Positions 28,331-36,963 of a DNA stretch of 64,000 nt are shown piece after piece. Each line of letters starts with the position of its first letter. The stretch's first letter is position 1. The notes under the pieces were generated by a model. That model ran no database searches and was not told the DNA's origin. It saw nothing but the letters and a program-made list of their open reading frames with translations. A program made the translations under genes and the position numbers. Where the stretch lies: assembly GCA_934675585.1 (NCBI GenBank), contig CAKUQY010000001.1:62001-126000 (forward strand). The letters are read 5' to 3'. This DNA is from an uncultured Opitutales bacterium (GTDB lineage Bacteria; Verrucomicrobiota; Verrucomicrobiia; Opitutales; UBA953).

Positions 28331-29689
28331 ATGGTAAATTCACGTACAACAATTATTGCTGCAGCGACTCCGTTTCAAGAGTCAGCGCTTATTGTTTTGC
28401 GTGGTTCTGGGAGTTTTTCGGAACGGTTTTTAATGGATGTTTTTAATTTAAAAAAACCTTTAATACCTCGTCATGCTTATTTTGGTAAATATCGTAATTT
28501 CAATGGTGATGTTTTAGATGAGTGTGTTTTTGTATTTTTTAAAGGACCTAATTCTTATACGGGGGAAGATTCTTTTGAGATAAGTTGTCATGGGAATCCT
28601 TTAATTGCCAACAAATTAGTTGCGGACGCGCGCGCGAGGGGTTGTGAGGCTGCTAAACCTGGTGAATTTACTCAGCGCGCTTTTTTGAATGGAAAGATAG
28701 ACCTTTCGCAAGCTGAGGCTGTTCAAACGCTTATTGCGGCGCGTTCAGAAGAAGAAATTGAGTCTTCTCAAAAATTGCTTTCTGGTGAATTAAAAACCGT
28801 GGCAAACAATTGGGCAACATTGATTTATAATTTGATTGCTGATTTGGAGGCGAGTTTAGATTTTTCCGAAGAGGAAATTCCATTGTTCCACGTGGAACAA
28901 CAAAAAAATCAACTACAAGTTGTTATATCTGAACTTTCTAATCTTATTGCGCGTTCGCGTTATGTAACCAATACGCATACTTATCTTACGGTAGCGATTG
29001 TTGGTGCTCCTAATGCGGGAAAATCGTCACTTTTTAATGTATTGGTTGGTAATAATCGTGCAATTGTTGCGCCAATTGCTGGAACAACTCGTGATTTTAT
29101 TTCAGAGACTATTACGATTAAAAATCATACGATTCGTTTGATTGATACTGCAGGATTGAGAGAAAAAACGGAAGATCCTATTGAAATTGAAGGCATGAAG
29201 CAAACGGTTGAATGTTTGAAAGATGCAGATTTAGTGCTTTATTTATTGGATGGTTCTCAACCGTTGAGTTTTAATTTGCCTGCTATTGACTACTTAGATC
29301 GAGATCGCACATTGTTGTTGATTACAAAATCGGATCTTCCTAAGGCGTTTAATGATAATCTCCCACTTAAAGATTTTGAGCGAGTTTCAATTTCTCTTAA
29401 AACTACAGGTATTTTTGATGATTTGTCTCAAATAATTATTGAGTTTTTGAAGAAGCATCAAATTTTACCGCCAGCGGGAACGCTTTTTTTAGGTTTGCGA
29501 CAACTCGATTTATTAAAGCAGGTTCAGGCGTTGCTTATACAGACTCATACTGAATTTGGAATGCTTTCTCAAGAGTTCCACGTGGAACAATTAAGAACAG
29601 CGGTTAATTTGCTTGAACAATTGATGGGTCGTTATGATAATGAGCGAACGTTGGATAAAATTTTTTCATCGTTTTGTATTGGTAAATAG
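28331..29689 (+). CDS. mnmE: tRNA modification GTPase MnmE
   Basis: A 452-residue protein from the ATG at 28331 (MVNSRTTIIAAATPF); a GTG one codon earlier is also possible. The tetrahydrofolate-binding N-domain has SYTGEDSFEISCHG and PGEFTQRAFLNGKIDL. The G domain has [12 protein letters not shown] and DTAGLRE. The C-terminus is the catalytic FCIGK. With MnmG it installs the cmnm5 group on wobble uridines. It contains two parS-like palindromes, both encoding FHVEQ. Confidence 0.95.
   Translation: MVNSRTTIIAAATPFQESALIVLRGSGSFSERFLMDVFNLKKPLIPRHAYFGKYRNFNGDVLDECVFVFFKGPNSYTGEDSFEISCHGNPLIANKLVADARARGCEAAKPGEFTQRAFLNGKIDLSQAEAVQTLIAARSEEEIESSQKLLSGELKTVANNWATLIYNLIADLEASLDFSEEEIPLFHVEQQKNQLQVVISELSNLIARSRYVTNTHTYLTVAIVGAPNAGKSSLFNVLVGNNRAIVAPIAGTTRDFISETITIKNHTIRLIDTAGLREKTEDPIEIEGMKQTVECLKDADLVLYLLDGSQPLSFNLPAIDYLDRDRTLLLITKSDLPKAFNDNLPLKDFERVSISLKTTGIFDDLSQIIIEFLKKHQILPPAGTLFLGLRQLDLLKQVQALLIQTHTEFGMLSQEFHVEQLRTAVNLLEQLMGRYDNERTLDKIFSSFCIGK
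28884..28899. promoter_or_regulatory. parS: parS-like centromere site 1 (inside mnmE)
   Basis: TGTTCCACGTGGAACA, a perfect 16-bp palindrome extended to 18 bp by flanking T and A. It matches the ParB-binding consensus (TGTTNCACGTGNAACA). It is located about 5.6 kb from the DnaA-box cluster. Confidence 0.8.
29574..29589. promoter_or_regulatory. parS: parS-like centromere site 2 (inside mnmE)
   Basis: AGTTCCACGTGGAACA, a perfect 14-bp core palindrome with one outer mismatch to site 1. It lies 690 bp from site 1, in the same codon frame (FHVEQ). Confidence 0.75.
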
Positions 29690-29815
29690 TAAAAATAAGA
29701 TAATTAGATGCTTTAAAATTGTTGAAAATAATCTTGTTGTTTTAAATCTTTTTATCGACTAAAGTAAAAGTCTTCACGCTTTATTCTTTGTCTTTTATTT
29801 ATTATAATAAAAGAC

Positions 29816-31687
29816 ATGTCTGTTATTCGAACATCTCCTTTAGAGCCATACGATGTAATTGTTGTTGGTGCTGGTCATGCGGGTGTTGAAGCTGCTTTAG
29901 CTTCAGCACGTATGGGAGCGCAAACTTTGTTGTTAACAGGAAATTTAGATACTATTGCTAAAATGTCGTGTAATCCCGCAATTGGTGGAATTGCTAAAGG
30001 ACAAATTGTTCGTGAAATTGATGCTTTGGGTGGTGAAATGGCTGTTTGTGCAGACCACACAGCTATTCAGTTTAAATTACTTAATGCTTCTAAGGGACCT
30101 GCCGTACAATCTCCCCGTGTTCAATGTGATAAACAACAATATTCGTTGCGTATGAAACAAACACTTGAACACACACCAAACTTAACTATTTTTCAAGCGA
30201 TTGTAACAAAGTTGATATTTAAATTAGGAAAAGTTGTCGGTGTAGAAACTGATTTTAATATTTCTTTTCATGGAAAAACAGTTGTTATGACTACGGGAAC
30301 GTTTTTGAAAGGAAAAATTTTTATTGGGTCAAATACAACAACTGGAGGTCGTATTGGAGATTTTAATTCATTAACATTGCCTGAAAGTTTTCGATTTGCA
30401 GGACTTACAGTTGAAAGATTAAAAACGGGAACGCCTGCTCGAATCTTGGGTTCAACAATTGATTTTTCAGGGTGTGATGAACAAAAAAGTGACGAAGTTC
30501 CGACATTTTTTTCGTTTTATGATACTCGAGAAAATGAAAATTTAAATCTTGGAGTTAATGAAACGAGAATTGGCTGGAAACCTGGAACAAATATTCGATC
30601 GTGTTGGATTACAAATACAGATATTACAACACGAGATATTGTAAATAATCATATTAAAGAATCTCCGCTTTATTCAGGTCTTATTTATGGCAATGGTGCA
30701 CGTTATTGTCCAAGTATTGAAGATAAATATGTGAAATTTCCAACAAAAGAAACACATCGTTTATTTTTAGAACCTGAAGGAAGATTTTCTGACGAATGGT
30801 ATATTAACGGTCTTTCAACATCATTGCCTTTTGCCGTACAACGTAATATTATTTATTCGATTCCAGCACTTAAAAATGTAAGTATTTTGCGTCCTGCTTA
30901 TGCAATTGAGTATGATTATATTCCACCGACACAAACATCAATTACATTAGAAAGTAAAATGATTGAAAATTTATTTTTGGCTGGACAAATTAATGGTACA
31001 TCTGGATATGAGGAAGCTGCAATTCAAGGTCTTATTGCGGGTGCGAATGCTGCGGCAAAAGTTTTGGGAATTAAACCAATCATTTTGAGTCGTAGTGATG
31101 GATATGCTGGTGTTTTAGTTGATGATCTTGTGACAAAGGGGACGCAAGAGCCCTATCGTATGTTTACAAGTCGCGCTGAATATCGCTTATTGTTTAATCA
31201 TAATAGTGCAGAGTTGCGCTTTATTGATAAGATTGCGGATACAGGACTTTTGTCTGATTATCGAGTTAAAGCAATAAAACATAAACGTTCTCAAATTGAT
31301 TATTGGGCAGAACGATTGTTGAAGTCTAATTATCAAGGAAAACACTATGCAACTTTGATTGACGAAACACTAAATATTGATAGTGTTGCGGTTCCTGCAG
31401 AATTTTTAGCTTTAAGTGATTCTGTTAAAAAAGAAATTTTGTATCGCGTTAAATATTCTGGTTATCTTGAACGTGAATTGAGACAGGTTGATAAAATGAA
31501 AGAACAATCCGCAATGATTATTCCACCAGAAATTGACTATAATTCTTTGCAAAATATTTCAATTGAAGCGAGACAAAAACTTTCTAAGATTCGTCCTACA
31601 ACAATTGCTCAAGCTGCTTCAATTTCAGGACTTCGCACAAGCGATTTACAACAATTGATTATTGCTGTTTATCGATTGCTTAAATAA
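29816..31687 (+). CDS. mnmG: tRNA uridine 5-carboxymethylaminomethyl modification enzyme MnmG
   Basis: A 623-residue FAD protein. It has the dinucleotide fold VVGAGHAGVEAALASARMG, then MSCNPAIGGIAKGQIVREIDALGGEM, GTFLKGKIFIG and INGTSGYEEAAIQGLIAGANAA, all family-defining. It partners with MnmE, encoded 127 bp upstream. These two genes cluster near the origin in many bacteria. rsmG and parAB, often next, are absent; an AT-rich gap follows. Confidence 0.95.
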   Translation: MSVIRTSPLEPYDVIVVGAGHAGVEAALASARMGAQTLLLTGNLDTIAKMSCNPAIGGIAKGQIVREIDALGGEMAVCADHTAIQFKLLNASKGPAVQSPRVQCDKQQYSLRMKQTLEHTPNLTIFQAIVTKLIFKLGKVVGVETDFNISFHGKTVVMTTGTFLKGKIFIGSNTTTGGRIGDFNSLTLPESFRFAGLTVERLKTGTPARILGSTIDFSGCDEQKSDEVPTFFSFYDTRENENLNLGVNETRIGWKPGTNIRSCWITNTDITTRDIVNNHIKESPLYSGLIYGNGARYCPSIEDKYVKFPTKETHRLFLEPEGRFSDEWYINGLSTSLPFAVQRNIIYSIPALKNVSILRPAYAIEYDYIPPTQTSITLESKMIENLFLAGQINGTSGYEEAAIQGLIAGANAAAKVLGIKPIILSRSDGYAGVLVDDLVTKGTQEPYRMFTSRAEYRLLFNHNSAELRFIDKIADTGLLSDYRVKAIKHKRSQIDYWAERLLKSNYQGKHYATLIDETLNIDSVAVPAEFLALSDSVKKEILYRVKYSGYLERELRQVDKMKEQSAMIIPPEIDYNSLQNISIEARQKLSKIRPTTIAQAASISGLRTSDLQQLIIAVYRLLK

Positions 31688-32579
31688 TTTAATATAAGAC
31701 GTTTGACTTATGTTATTTTAGTCATTTTTTACTATTTGATTGTTTTTTGTTTTGTAATGGCTAAATTTGGCGTTGTTGTATTTTAATGAGTGTTTGCTCT
31801 CTTGTGTTCCTGTGAGAACGTATTTGATGGTGTTTTATAAGACTTTTTTGAAGTATGCTGTTGGTATTTTTTTAATTAAATTATAAAAATATGCTTTTAG
31901 ACGACCAGGTTCTAATTTTTCATCCTTATAAAAATAGTTTATATTCTTGTATGGGATGATATTGATTTTATTATTGGTATGCCATTATAAGTTTTTTAAA
32001 ATGCGAGCGCTCGTTAAAATTTATAGATCTTTTTATATGTTATTTTCAATATTCAATAAGTTTTGTTTTTAATAGTTGTGTTGTTATATTTTTGTGTTCC
32101 CGTAAATTTGTTTTAGTAATTTATTAGAGATTGTGTTCCCGAAATTTTTGTTTCTATGAATTTTACAGATATAAAAAGTGATAGTTGTGAATAATATTTT
32201 TTGACGAAAATATTATCAAAAAATTAAAATTGTTTTTAATTTTTGCAAGTTTTTGCCTTCGTGTATGTATCTTTTTTGATGAAGTTATTTTGCGTTCCCG
32301 CGAGAGATTCATTAAATTCTATTATTTGAAATTTTTTTATGTGTATATGTTTGTTATTTTTATGATATATAAAATTATATTTTCGTGTGTTTATTTTAGT
32401 AAAAATTGAGATCTATTTGTAATATTTTAAGATCAATAAAATTTTAGCGTATGATTATGATTTTATTTTGTGTAAAAATTTTAACACAAAATTATTTTAG
32501 ACAATTTAACGTTAAATAAACTTTATCAAGAATATTTAAAGCCACAATTGTTTTGTGATTTATTTAAAATTATTTTTGA
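31688..32579. other. 892-bp AT-rich gap without a recognisable gene
   Basis: This convergent spacer between mnmG and lptD is very AT-rich. It contains one GCGTTCCCGCG word at about 32291 and several half-matching TGTTCCCG variants. There is a perfect DnaA-box complement TGTGAATAA (32186-32194) and an adjoining inverted repeat ATAATATTTT / AAAATATTAT (32191-32200 and 32207-32216). No open frame of note exists on either strand. It may be a decayed gene or a structural region; I cannot say which. Confidence 0.4.
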
Positions 32580-34742
32580 TTAGAAAGTAACCAATGTTGC
32601 GGTAACGCCAAATGATACATCACTGCCTTCGCGAACGTCTTTACTGTAATTCCAATAATAATTGAGCGTCCAACAATTGCTAATGCGATGATAGAGTCCA
32701 AATTCTGCATTTGACCAACATGAATAGAGATCGTCATAACGCAAATTTGTATATGCTGTAATTCGAGAATTGATGCGATAATCAAAGTCGATGGTATATT
32801 GTCGTGCTTTGGTTGTTGAGTTGTAGTAAGCAAGATCTGGATTATTAAGATAGTTCATTCCCAGTCTTAATTTCCATAAATTACTATCAATAAATGTTAT
32901 GCCAGAACTTATTGTTTTTGCATTAAAATGGTAAACTTCGGTTTGTTGTGCATAATCAAAATTTAACCATGTTGCAGGTTTAAAAATAAATTCTAAGAAA
33001 TTATCTGAAAAGCTACGATTGTCGCAATTGGGGCGTTGTGTATCGCGCCAATCTTGATAAATATTAAATTCTGCAAGATCTTTAGAACCATAGTTTTTGT
33101 CGCGCGTTTGGAAAAGATTTTCGAAACCAAGACGAATAACATGTCTGTCGTAAAGTTGGTCGATTGAACGCGTGTTGGTGATATCTATGATCGATGGTTT
33201 TGATAGGTAAAATTCGCGATCAATTGCGGGAATTTTCTTGCTGTCTTGTGTTCCAAGTCCTGCAACATAACGATATTGAAGTATAGGGCGAAATACATGT
33301 CTCAAACCATCAATATTCCAAGTTTTATTTTGATAATTAGAGTTGCCTGAAAATGTGAGTGCCATATCAAATCCCACTTGTCCAAGCGTTCTTGCGCTAC
33401 TGCCATTGTCGTTTTCGTGAACGATATTTTCGTAAAAAGTTTCGCGAATTCCAGCAATGGGCGTAAATGAAAAATAGTCGCCAGCATTTATGGGTGCGTT
33501 CACGCCATAATAAGCATCAATACGATTAGAAATCAATTGATCATTTTTATGGTTGTGTTGTGGTACGATCGAGCTCGCATCGCGTTCCCGCAAAGATGCG
33601 AATGATAAAAATGCGTTTTGTTTTAAAAAGTTATCACTAATCGGCAACCAATCGATTCGGATTTCAGGTAAGCGTTCTTGTGTGTTTCTGAATTTATTAA
33701 CATGCAGTCGAGTGAGTGCACTGAGATACAAATTATTTTGCGAAGGCAAAATTGCTTCGATATAGTTATCTGGATTTTGGTTTTTGTTGTAAATTTCGCG
33801 CCGATAATCTCTTAGAATTGCAGAATCGCTCCAATAATGTATTGAAGCCGCGATTTCGAGTTCGTTAATTTGTTGCTTGTGAAACCAATTTATAAAACCA
33901 CGGTTGCCTGTTGTGTCGTGTTTAAAAATATCTTCTTTACGATTGCTTGTATCGTTAATGTAGCCCGATAAGAATTCGCCTTTGAAATAATTATTTTTAT
34001 CGATTTGGATATTATAATTAAACGCGGGACCAGCCATTGGACCTGCATTGGTATTAAAATCGAGCAAAAGACCTGGCTCAAATGCTTCCCAAAGTGTTAA
34101 ATGTGTCGTTGTACGCAAATAAACACCAGCTTCGCTTTCGCTTCCCGCTTCAGCCCAAATTTTTACTGGCGGACGTTCAAATTTGGGAAGTGTCATACTC
34201 GGCAACGGTAACACGGGAACGCCTGCAATGCAGATTTTGGGACTACTAAAATGCAGGCGTTCTGAATTGGCGTAATAATTAAAGCCATTCATTGCGAGTG
34301 ACAATGAAGCCCAATCGGGTTCCCCGTAATAAACATTACTTTTACCGAGATTGAGTGTGTTGCGCGTTCCTAAAATTGCGTTCCCGTCAAAATAGACAAA
34401 ACTGACGTTCCCGCGTGCGAGATTTGTTGTAATTTTTTGTGCGTTCCCGTTATAATTTGCGCCATTTGAGACAATTTTTAAGTCGTTGTAATTTGCAATA
34501 ATTCCACCTCTGATTTTTGCGTTTTTAGTCGTTGTGTTAAAAACGATTTCGTCAGTTTCAACGCTTAATTTGTCGTGATTTAACAAAACGTTCCCGCGGA
34601 GCATTTGTTCGCCGTTGGGTGAAATTTTCATTTCATCAAAAGTAATTTCAGTATCGCTTAAATTATTTGCAAAAAGCGTTCCCGCAAGTGTTGTGATACT
34701 CGCAGCGGTGCATAAAAATTTGTTAAAATTGAAATTACTCAA
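32580..34742 (-). CDS. lptD: LPS-assembly outer-membrane protein LptD
   Basis: A 720-residue protein. A signal peptide (FLCTAASITTLAGTLFA) precedes an OstA/LptA-like jellyroll (about 28-140: ISPNGEQMLRGNVLLNHDKL). A long beta-barrel follows with aromatic-ended strands and a final VSFGVTATLVTF, ending in Phe as outer-membrane barrels do. VPVLPLPSMTLPKF is the typical junction word of LptD. With LptE it inserts LPS into the outer membrane. Five GGGAACG-type words cluster in its first 600 bp, contrasting with few in the barrel. Confidence 0.85.
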   Translation of the reverse strand: MSNFNFNKFLCTAASITTLAGTLFANNLSDTEITFDEMKISPNGEQMLRGNVLLNHDKLSVETDEIVFNTTTKNAKIRGGIIANYNDLKIVSNGANYNGNAQKITTNLARGNVSFVYFDGNAILGTRNTLNLGKSNVYYGEPDWASLSLAMNGFNYYANSERLHFSSPKICIAGVPVLPLPSMTLPKFERPPVKIWAEAGSESEAGVYLRTTTHLTLWEAFEPGLLLDFNTNAGPMAGPAFNYNIQIDKNNYFKGEFLSGYINDTSNRKEDIFKHDTTGNRGFINWFHKQQINELEIAASIHYWSDSAILRDYRREIYNKNQNPDNYIEAILPSQNNLYLSALTRLHVNKFRNTQERLPEIRIDWLPISDNFLKQNAFLSFASLRERDASSIVPQHNHKNDQLISNRIDAYYGVNAPINAGDYFSFTPIAGIRETFYENIVHENDNGSSARTLGQVGFDMALTFSGNSNYQNKTWNIDGLRHVFRPILQYRYVAGLGTQDSKKIPAIDREFYLSKPSIIDITNTRSIDQLYDRHVIRLGFENLFQTRDKNYGSKDLAEFNIYQDWRDTQRPNCDNRSFSDNFLEFIFKPATWLNFDYAQQTEVYHFNAKTISSGITFIDSNLWKLRLGMNYLNNPDLAYYNSTTKARQYTIDFDYRINSRITAYTNLRYDDLYSCWSNAEFGLYHRISNCWTLNYYWNYSKDVREGSDVSFGVTATLVTF

Positions 34743-35000
34743 GGTTAATTCATTATAAATTCATAAGTTATAATTCACAATTTTAAATTTGGTTTTTGAA
34801 AAAGAATCTGAAAAGCGTTCCCGTGAAAAACGTTCCCGCTATACAATTTTTTACAATAAAATGTTTAATTTTGGTTAAGAAATTGTTTTTTTTTGTTTGT
34901 TTTTATTGTAAGATTTTTTTATTTATGTGAATTTTTTCAGCGTGAAATACCGATAAATAGGGCGTTTTGAAAGAAAATTAAAAAATGTTGAAAAAAGTAC

Positions 35001-35028
35001 TTGATTTAAATTTTAAATATGCTATAAT
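35001..35028 (+). promoter_or_regulatory. Strong sigma-70-type promoter for a candidate small RNA
   Basis: TTGATT (35001-35006), a 16-bp spacer and perfect TATAAT (35023-35028). Transcription would begin near 35035, directly at the first hairpin. Confidence 0.65.
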
Positions 35029-35034
35029 TGAATT

Positions 35035-35142
35035 AGTGATTTATGAATCACTGCTCTCATTCAAATGAGAGCTGGGGTAATAAGCAACGAGATATAGAAA
35101 ACAACGAGCGGCTACTTAGGGGTAAGTAGTCGCTCTTCCTTT
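35035..35142 (+). ncRNA. Candidate structured small RNA of about 108 nt
   Basis: Three consecutive hairpins follow a good promoter. They are AGTGATT/AATCACT (35035-35052), GCTCTCAT/ATGAGAGC with a TCAA tetraloop (35053-35072), and a 13-bp terminator stem. About 33 nt of single strand separates the second and third. A 28-codon frame (MNHCSHS...) starts at 35043 inside hairpin 1 without a ribosome-binding site, so coding is unlikely. The look recalls antitoxin-type RNAs next to small hydrophobic toxins in Firmicutes, from memory only. I found no toxin frame on the opposite strand. A role as leader of the DUF3472 gene is unlikely given the terminator. Confidence 0.5.
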
Positions 35143-35147
35143 TTTTG
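35106..35147 (+). terminator. Terminator of the candidate small RNA
   Basis: GAGCGGCTACTTA (35106-35118) pairs with TAAGTAGTCGCTC (35123-35135), 13 bp with one G-T wobble and a GGGG loop, followed by TTCC and T7. Confidence 0.85.
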
Positions 35148-35280
35148 CGGGAACGTGATTTTTTATGTTTTTATTCTATTTGGGAACGCTTGTTTACAGT
35201 GATGGTAATTTATTTTATATTTTACATAAATGAATAGAGCCGTTAGAATCATAGTAATAGCATTTTACCCTTTTTTGATT

Positions 35281-36612
35281 ATGAAAATACGTTTATTGAT
35301 GACAGCGTTTTTTATTGGCGTAATGGCAGTATCACCCGTGTGTGGTGAAACAAATCCTTTTGGAACAGGTGGCACAATAAAAAGTGAATGTGTTTTAGAA
35401 CTTGGCGGGAACGCTTTTATCACCAAGGGAACAGGTGCAAAAATTGACACCCAAAAAGGGCTGGTTGATTGGAGCGATGGCAAAACAATCGCTACGGTTT
35501 ATTTTAGTATTGGTGCTCCGCAAAAAGAAGTTGATCTCTCAATTTGGGCAAAAGGTTCTGGAAAAATTGCTTTAAATATTAACGGTAGAGAAACTATTTT
35601 GGTCCAATTAAATTCTGATAAAATAAAAGAATATAATCTTGGAAAAATTAGTATTGGACCTGAGGCGTTTCAAGTGGGTTATCAAAAAATTTATTTGCGC
35701 GGGAAAACGCTCGGAAAAGATGGAAAATTTGGCGAAGTTGAACGTATTATTTTGAGAGGTTTAGAAGGAGTGCCGACTTATGTGAAACATGAAGATAACT
35801 ACTGGGGGCGTCGCGGTCCAAGTGTACATTTGCGCTATGAATTGCCAAAGTATAAATCAATTGAATATTTTTATAACGAATTAACCGTTTTAAAAAATCA
35901 AAATCCAACGGGCTCTTATTTTATGTCTAATGGTTTTAACGGTGGTTATTTTGGCATTCAAAATATTGCTGCTGATCAACGAATTGTTTTGTTTTCGGTG
36001 TGGAGTCCATTTAAAACTGACAATCCAAAAGATATTCCTGAAGAGTTGAAAGTTAAGTGCATTCGTGCAGGAAAATACACAAAAGTGGGCGATTTCGGGA
36101 ACGAAGGTTCGGGCTTGAAAACATTGGTGAATTATCCTTGGAAAGTTGGTAAAACATACGGATTTTTGACACGTATTCGCCCAAATGATGATAATACAAC
36201 AGATTTTTCGGCTTATCTTTTTGACATCGAACAGCAACGTTGGCATTTTATTGCGACTTTACGACGTCCTAAAACAACAACTTGGCACGATGGCATTTAT
36301 TCGTTTGTAGAAAATTTTAATCCCGACAATGGTTATTTATCGCGAGCTGCGAGCCTCTCTAATGCTTGGGTTTGGGATAAACGCGGCGATGCTTTTGATT
36401 TAAATGATTTGCAATTTTCGGTTGATGCGACGGGACGTAAAGGTGCACGCACTGATTTTATGGGCTATTTAAATCAAGAGAAAGATGCGTTTATTTTGAA
36501 AATGGGTGGATTTTTTAATGAGCAAACGACGGCCGATAGCACATTTGAACGCGTTCCCGCCAAACGTAAACCGCCGTTGATCAATTTTATGGCGCTTGAA
36601 CGCTTAAATTAA
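35281..36612 (+). CDS. Secreted DUF3472 (with DUF5077-like N-domain) protein
   Basis: A 443-residue protein from the ATG at 35281, giving the signal peptide MKIRLLMTAFFIGVMAVSPV; a start at 35230 would add a second hydrophobic stretch. Residues about 30-170 resemble the carbohydrate-binding-like DUF5077 domain. The remainder has the DUF3472 pattern YFMSNGFNGGYFGIQ and TTTWHDGIYSFVENF. Such proteins are common in polysaccharide-degrading bacteria, but no activity is known to me. A truncated frame follows at 36642. Confidence 0.68.
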   Translation: MKIRLLMTAFFIGVMAVSPVCGETNPFGTGGTIKSECVLELGGNAFITKGTGAKIDTQKGLVDWSDGKTIATVYFSIGAPQKEVDLSIWAKGSGKIALNINGRETILVQLNSDKIKEYNLGKISIGPEAFQVGYQKIYLRGKTLGKDGKFGEVERIILRGLEGVPTYVKHEDNYWGRRGPSVHLRYELPKYKSIEYFYNELTVLKNQNPTGSYFMSNGFNGGYFGIQNIAADQRIVLFSVWSPFKTDNPKDIPEELKVKCIRAGKYTKVGDFGNEGSGLKTLVNYPWKVGKTYGFLTRIRPNDDNTTDFSAYLFDIEQQRWHFIATLRRPKTTTWHDGIYSFVENFNPDNGYLSRAASLSNAWVWDKRGDAFDLNDLQFSVDATGRKGARTDFMGYLNQEKDAFILKMGGFFNEQTTADSTFERVPAKRKPPLINFMALERLN

Positions 36613-36641
36613 CAATAAGTTTTAACCAATAATAAGCTAAT

Positions 36642-36890
36642 GAAAGTTATACGATCGATGAAGTCGATGTTGATTCTTTTAACGGCGCGCCAATTATTAA
36701 GCTCGAAATTGAAGGATTTTGGGGAGATGCGGGTTGGAGCCATTTTGATAAAACAAAATACAACGAATATGCAACAAAACTCGCCAATTTTGTGCGTGAA
36801 CAATTGAACACTAAGCAAAAAGTTAAAATTATGCTTGTTTTAGATCGCACAATTGGCAAAAAATTATTGCTCGAAGAGGGCGCATTTTAA
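36642..36890 (+). pseudogene. Start-less gene fragment, function unknown
   Basis: A frame of 82 codons reads protein-like text (ESYTIDEVDVDSFNGAP, then IIKLEIEGFWGDAGWSHFDK, ending GKKLLLEEGAF). It has no ATG, GTG or TTG before the middle, and an in-frame stop lies 9 nt upstream of the first codon. The ATG at 36640 is in another frame that soon stops. The fragment looks like the 3' end of a lost gene or a frameshifted short gene. No family recognised. Confidence 0.5.
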
Positions 36891-36910
36891 AATTAAAAAT
36901 CAAATTTAAT

Positions 36911-36954
36911 AACGTTCCCGCAAGGTTTTTTGCTCTGCGGGAACGTTGTTTTTT
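36911..36954. terminator. Bidirectional terminator from an inverted GGGAACG pair
   Basis: AACGTTCCCGCA (36911-36922) pairs with TGCGGGAACGTT (36936-36947), followed by a T-run after GT. It lies just before the end of the convergent transporter gene. Confidence 0.75.
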
Positions 36955-36963
36955 AATCAATTT

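Noticed and set aside
35043..35129. A 28-codon frame inside the candidate small RNA
   Set aside because: Its start lies within a hairpin with no ribosome-binding site, and its end lies in the terminator stem.
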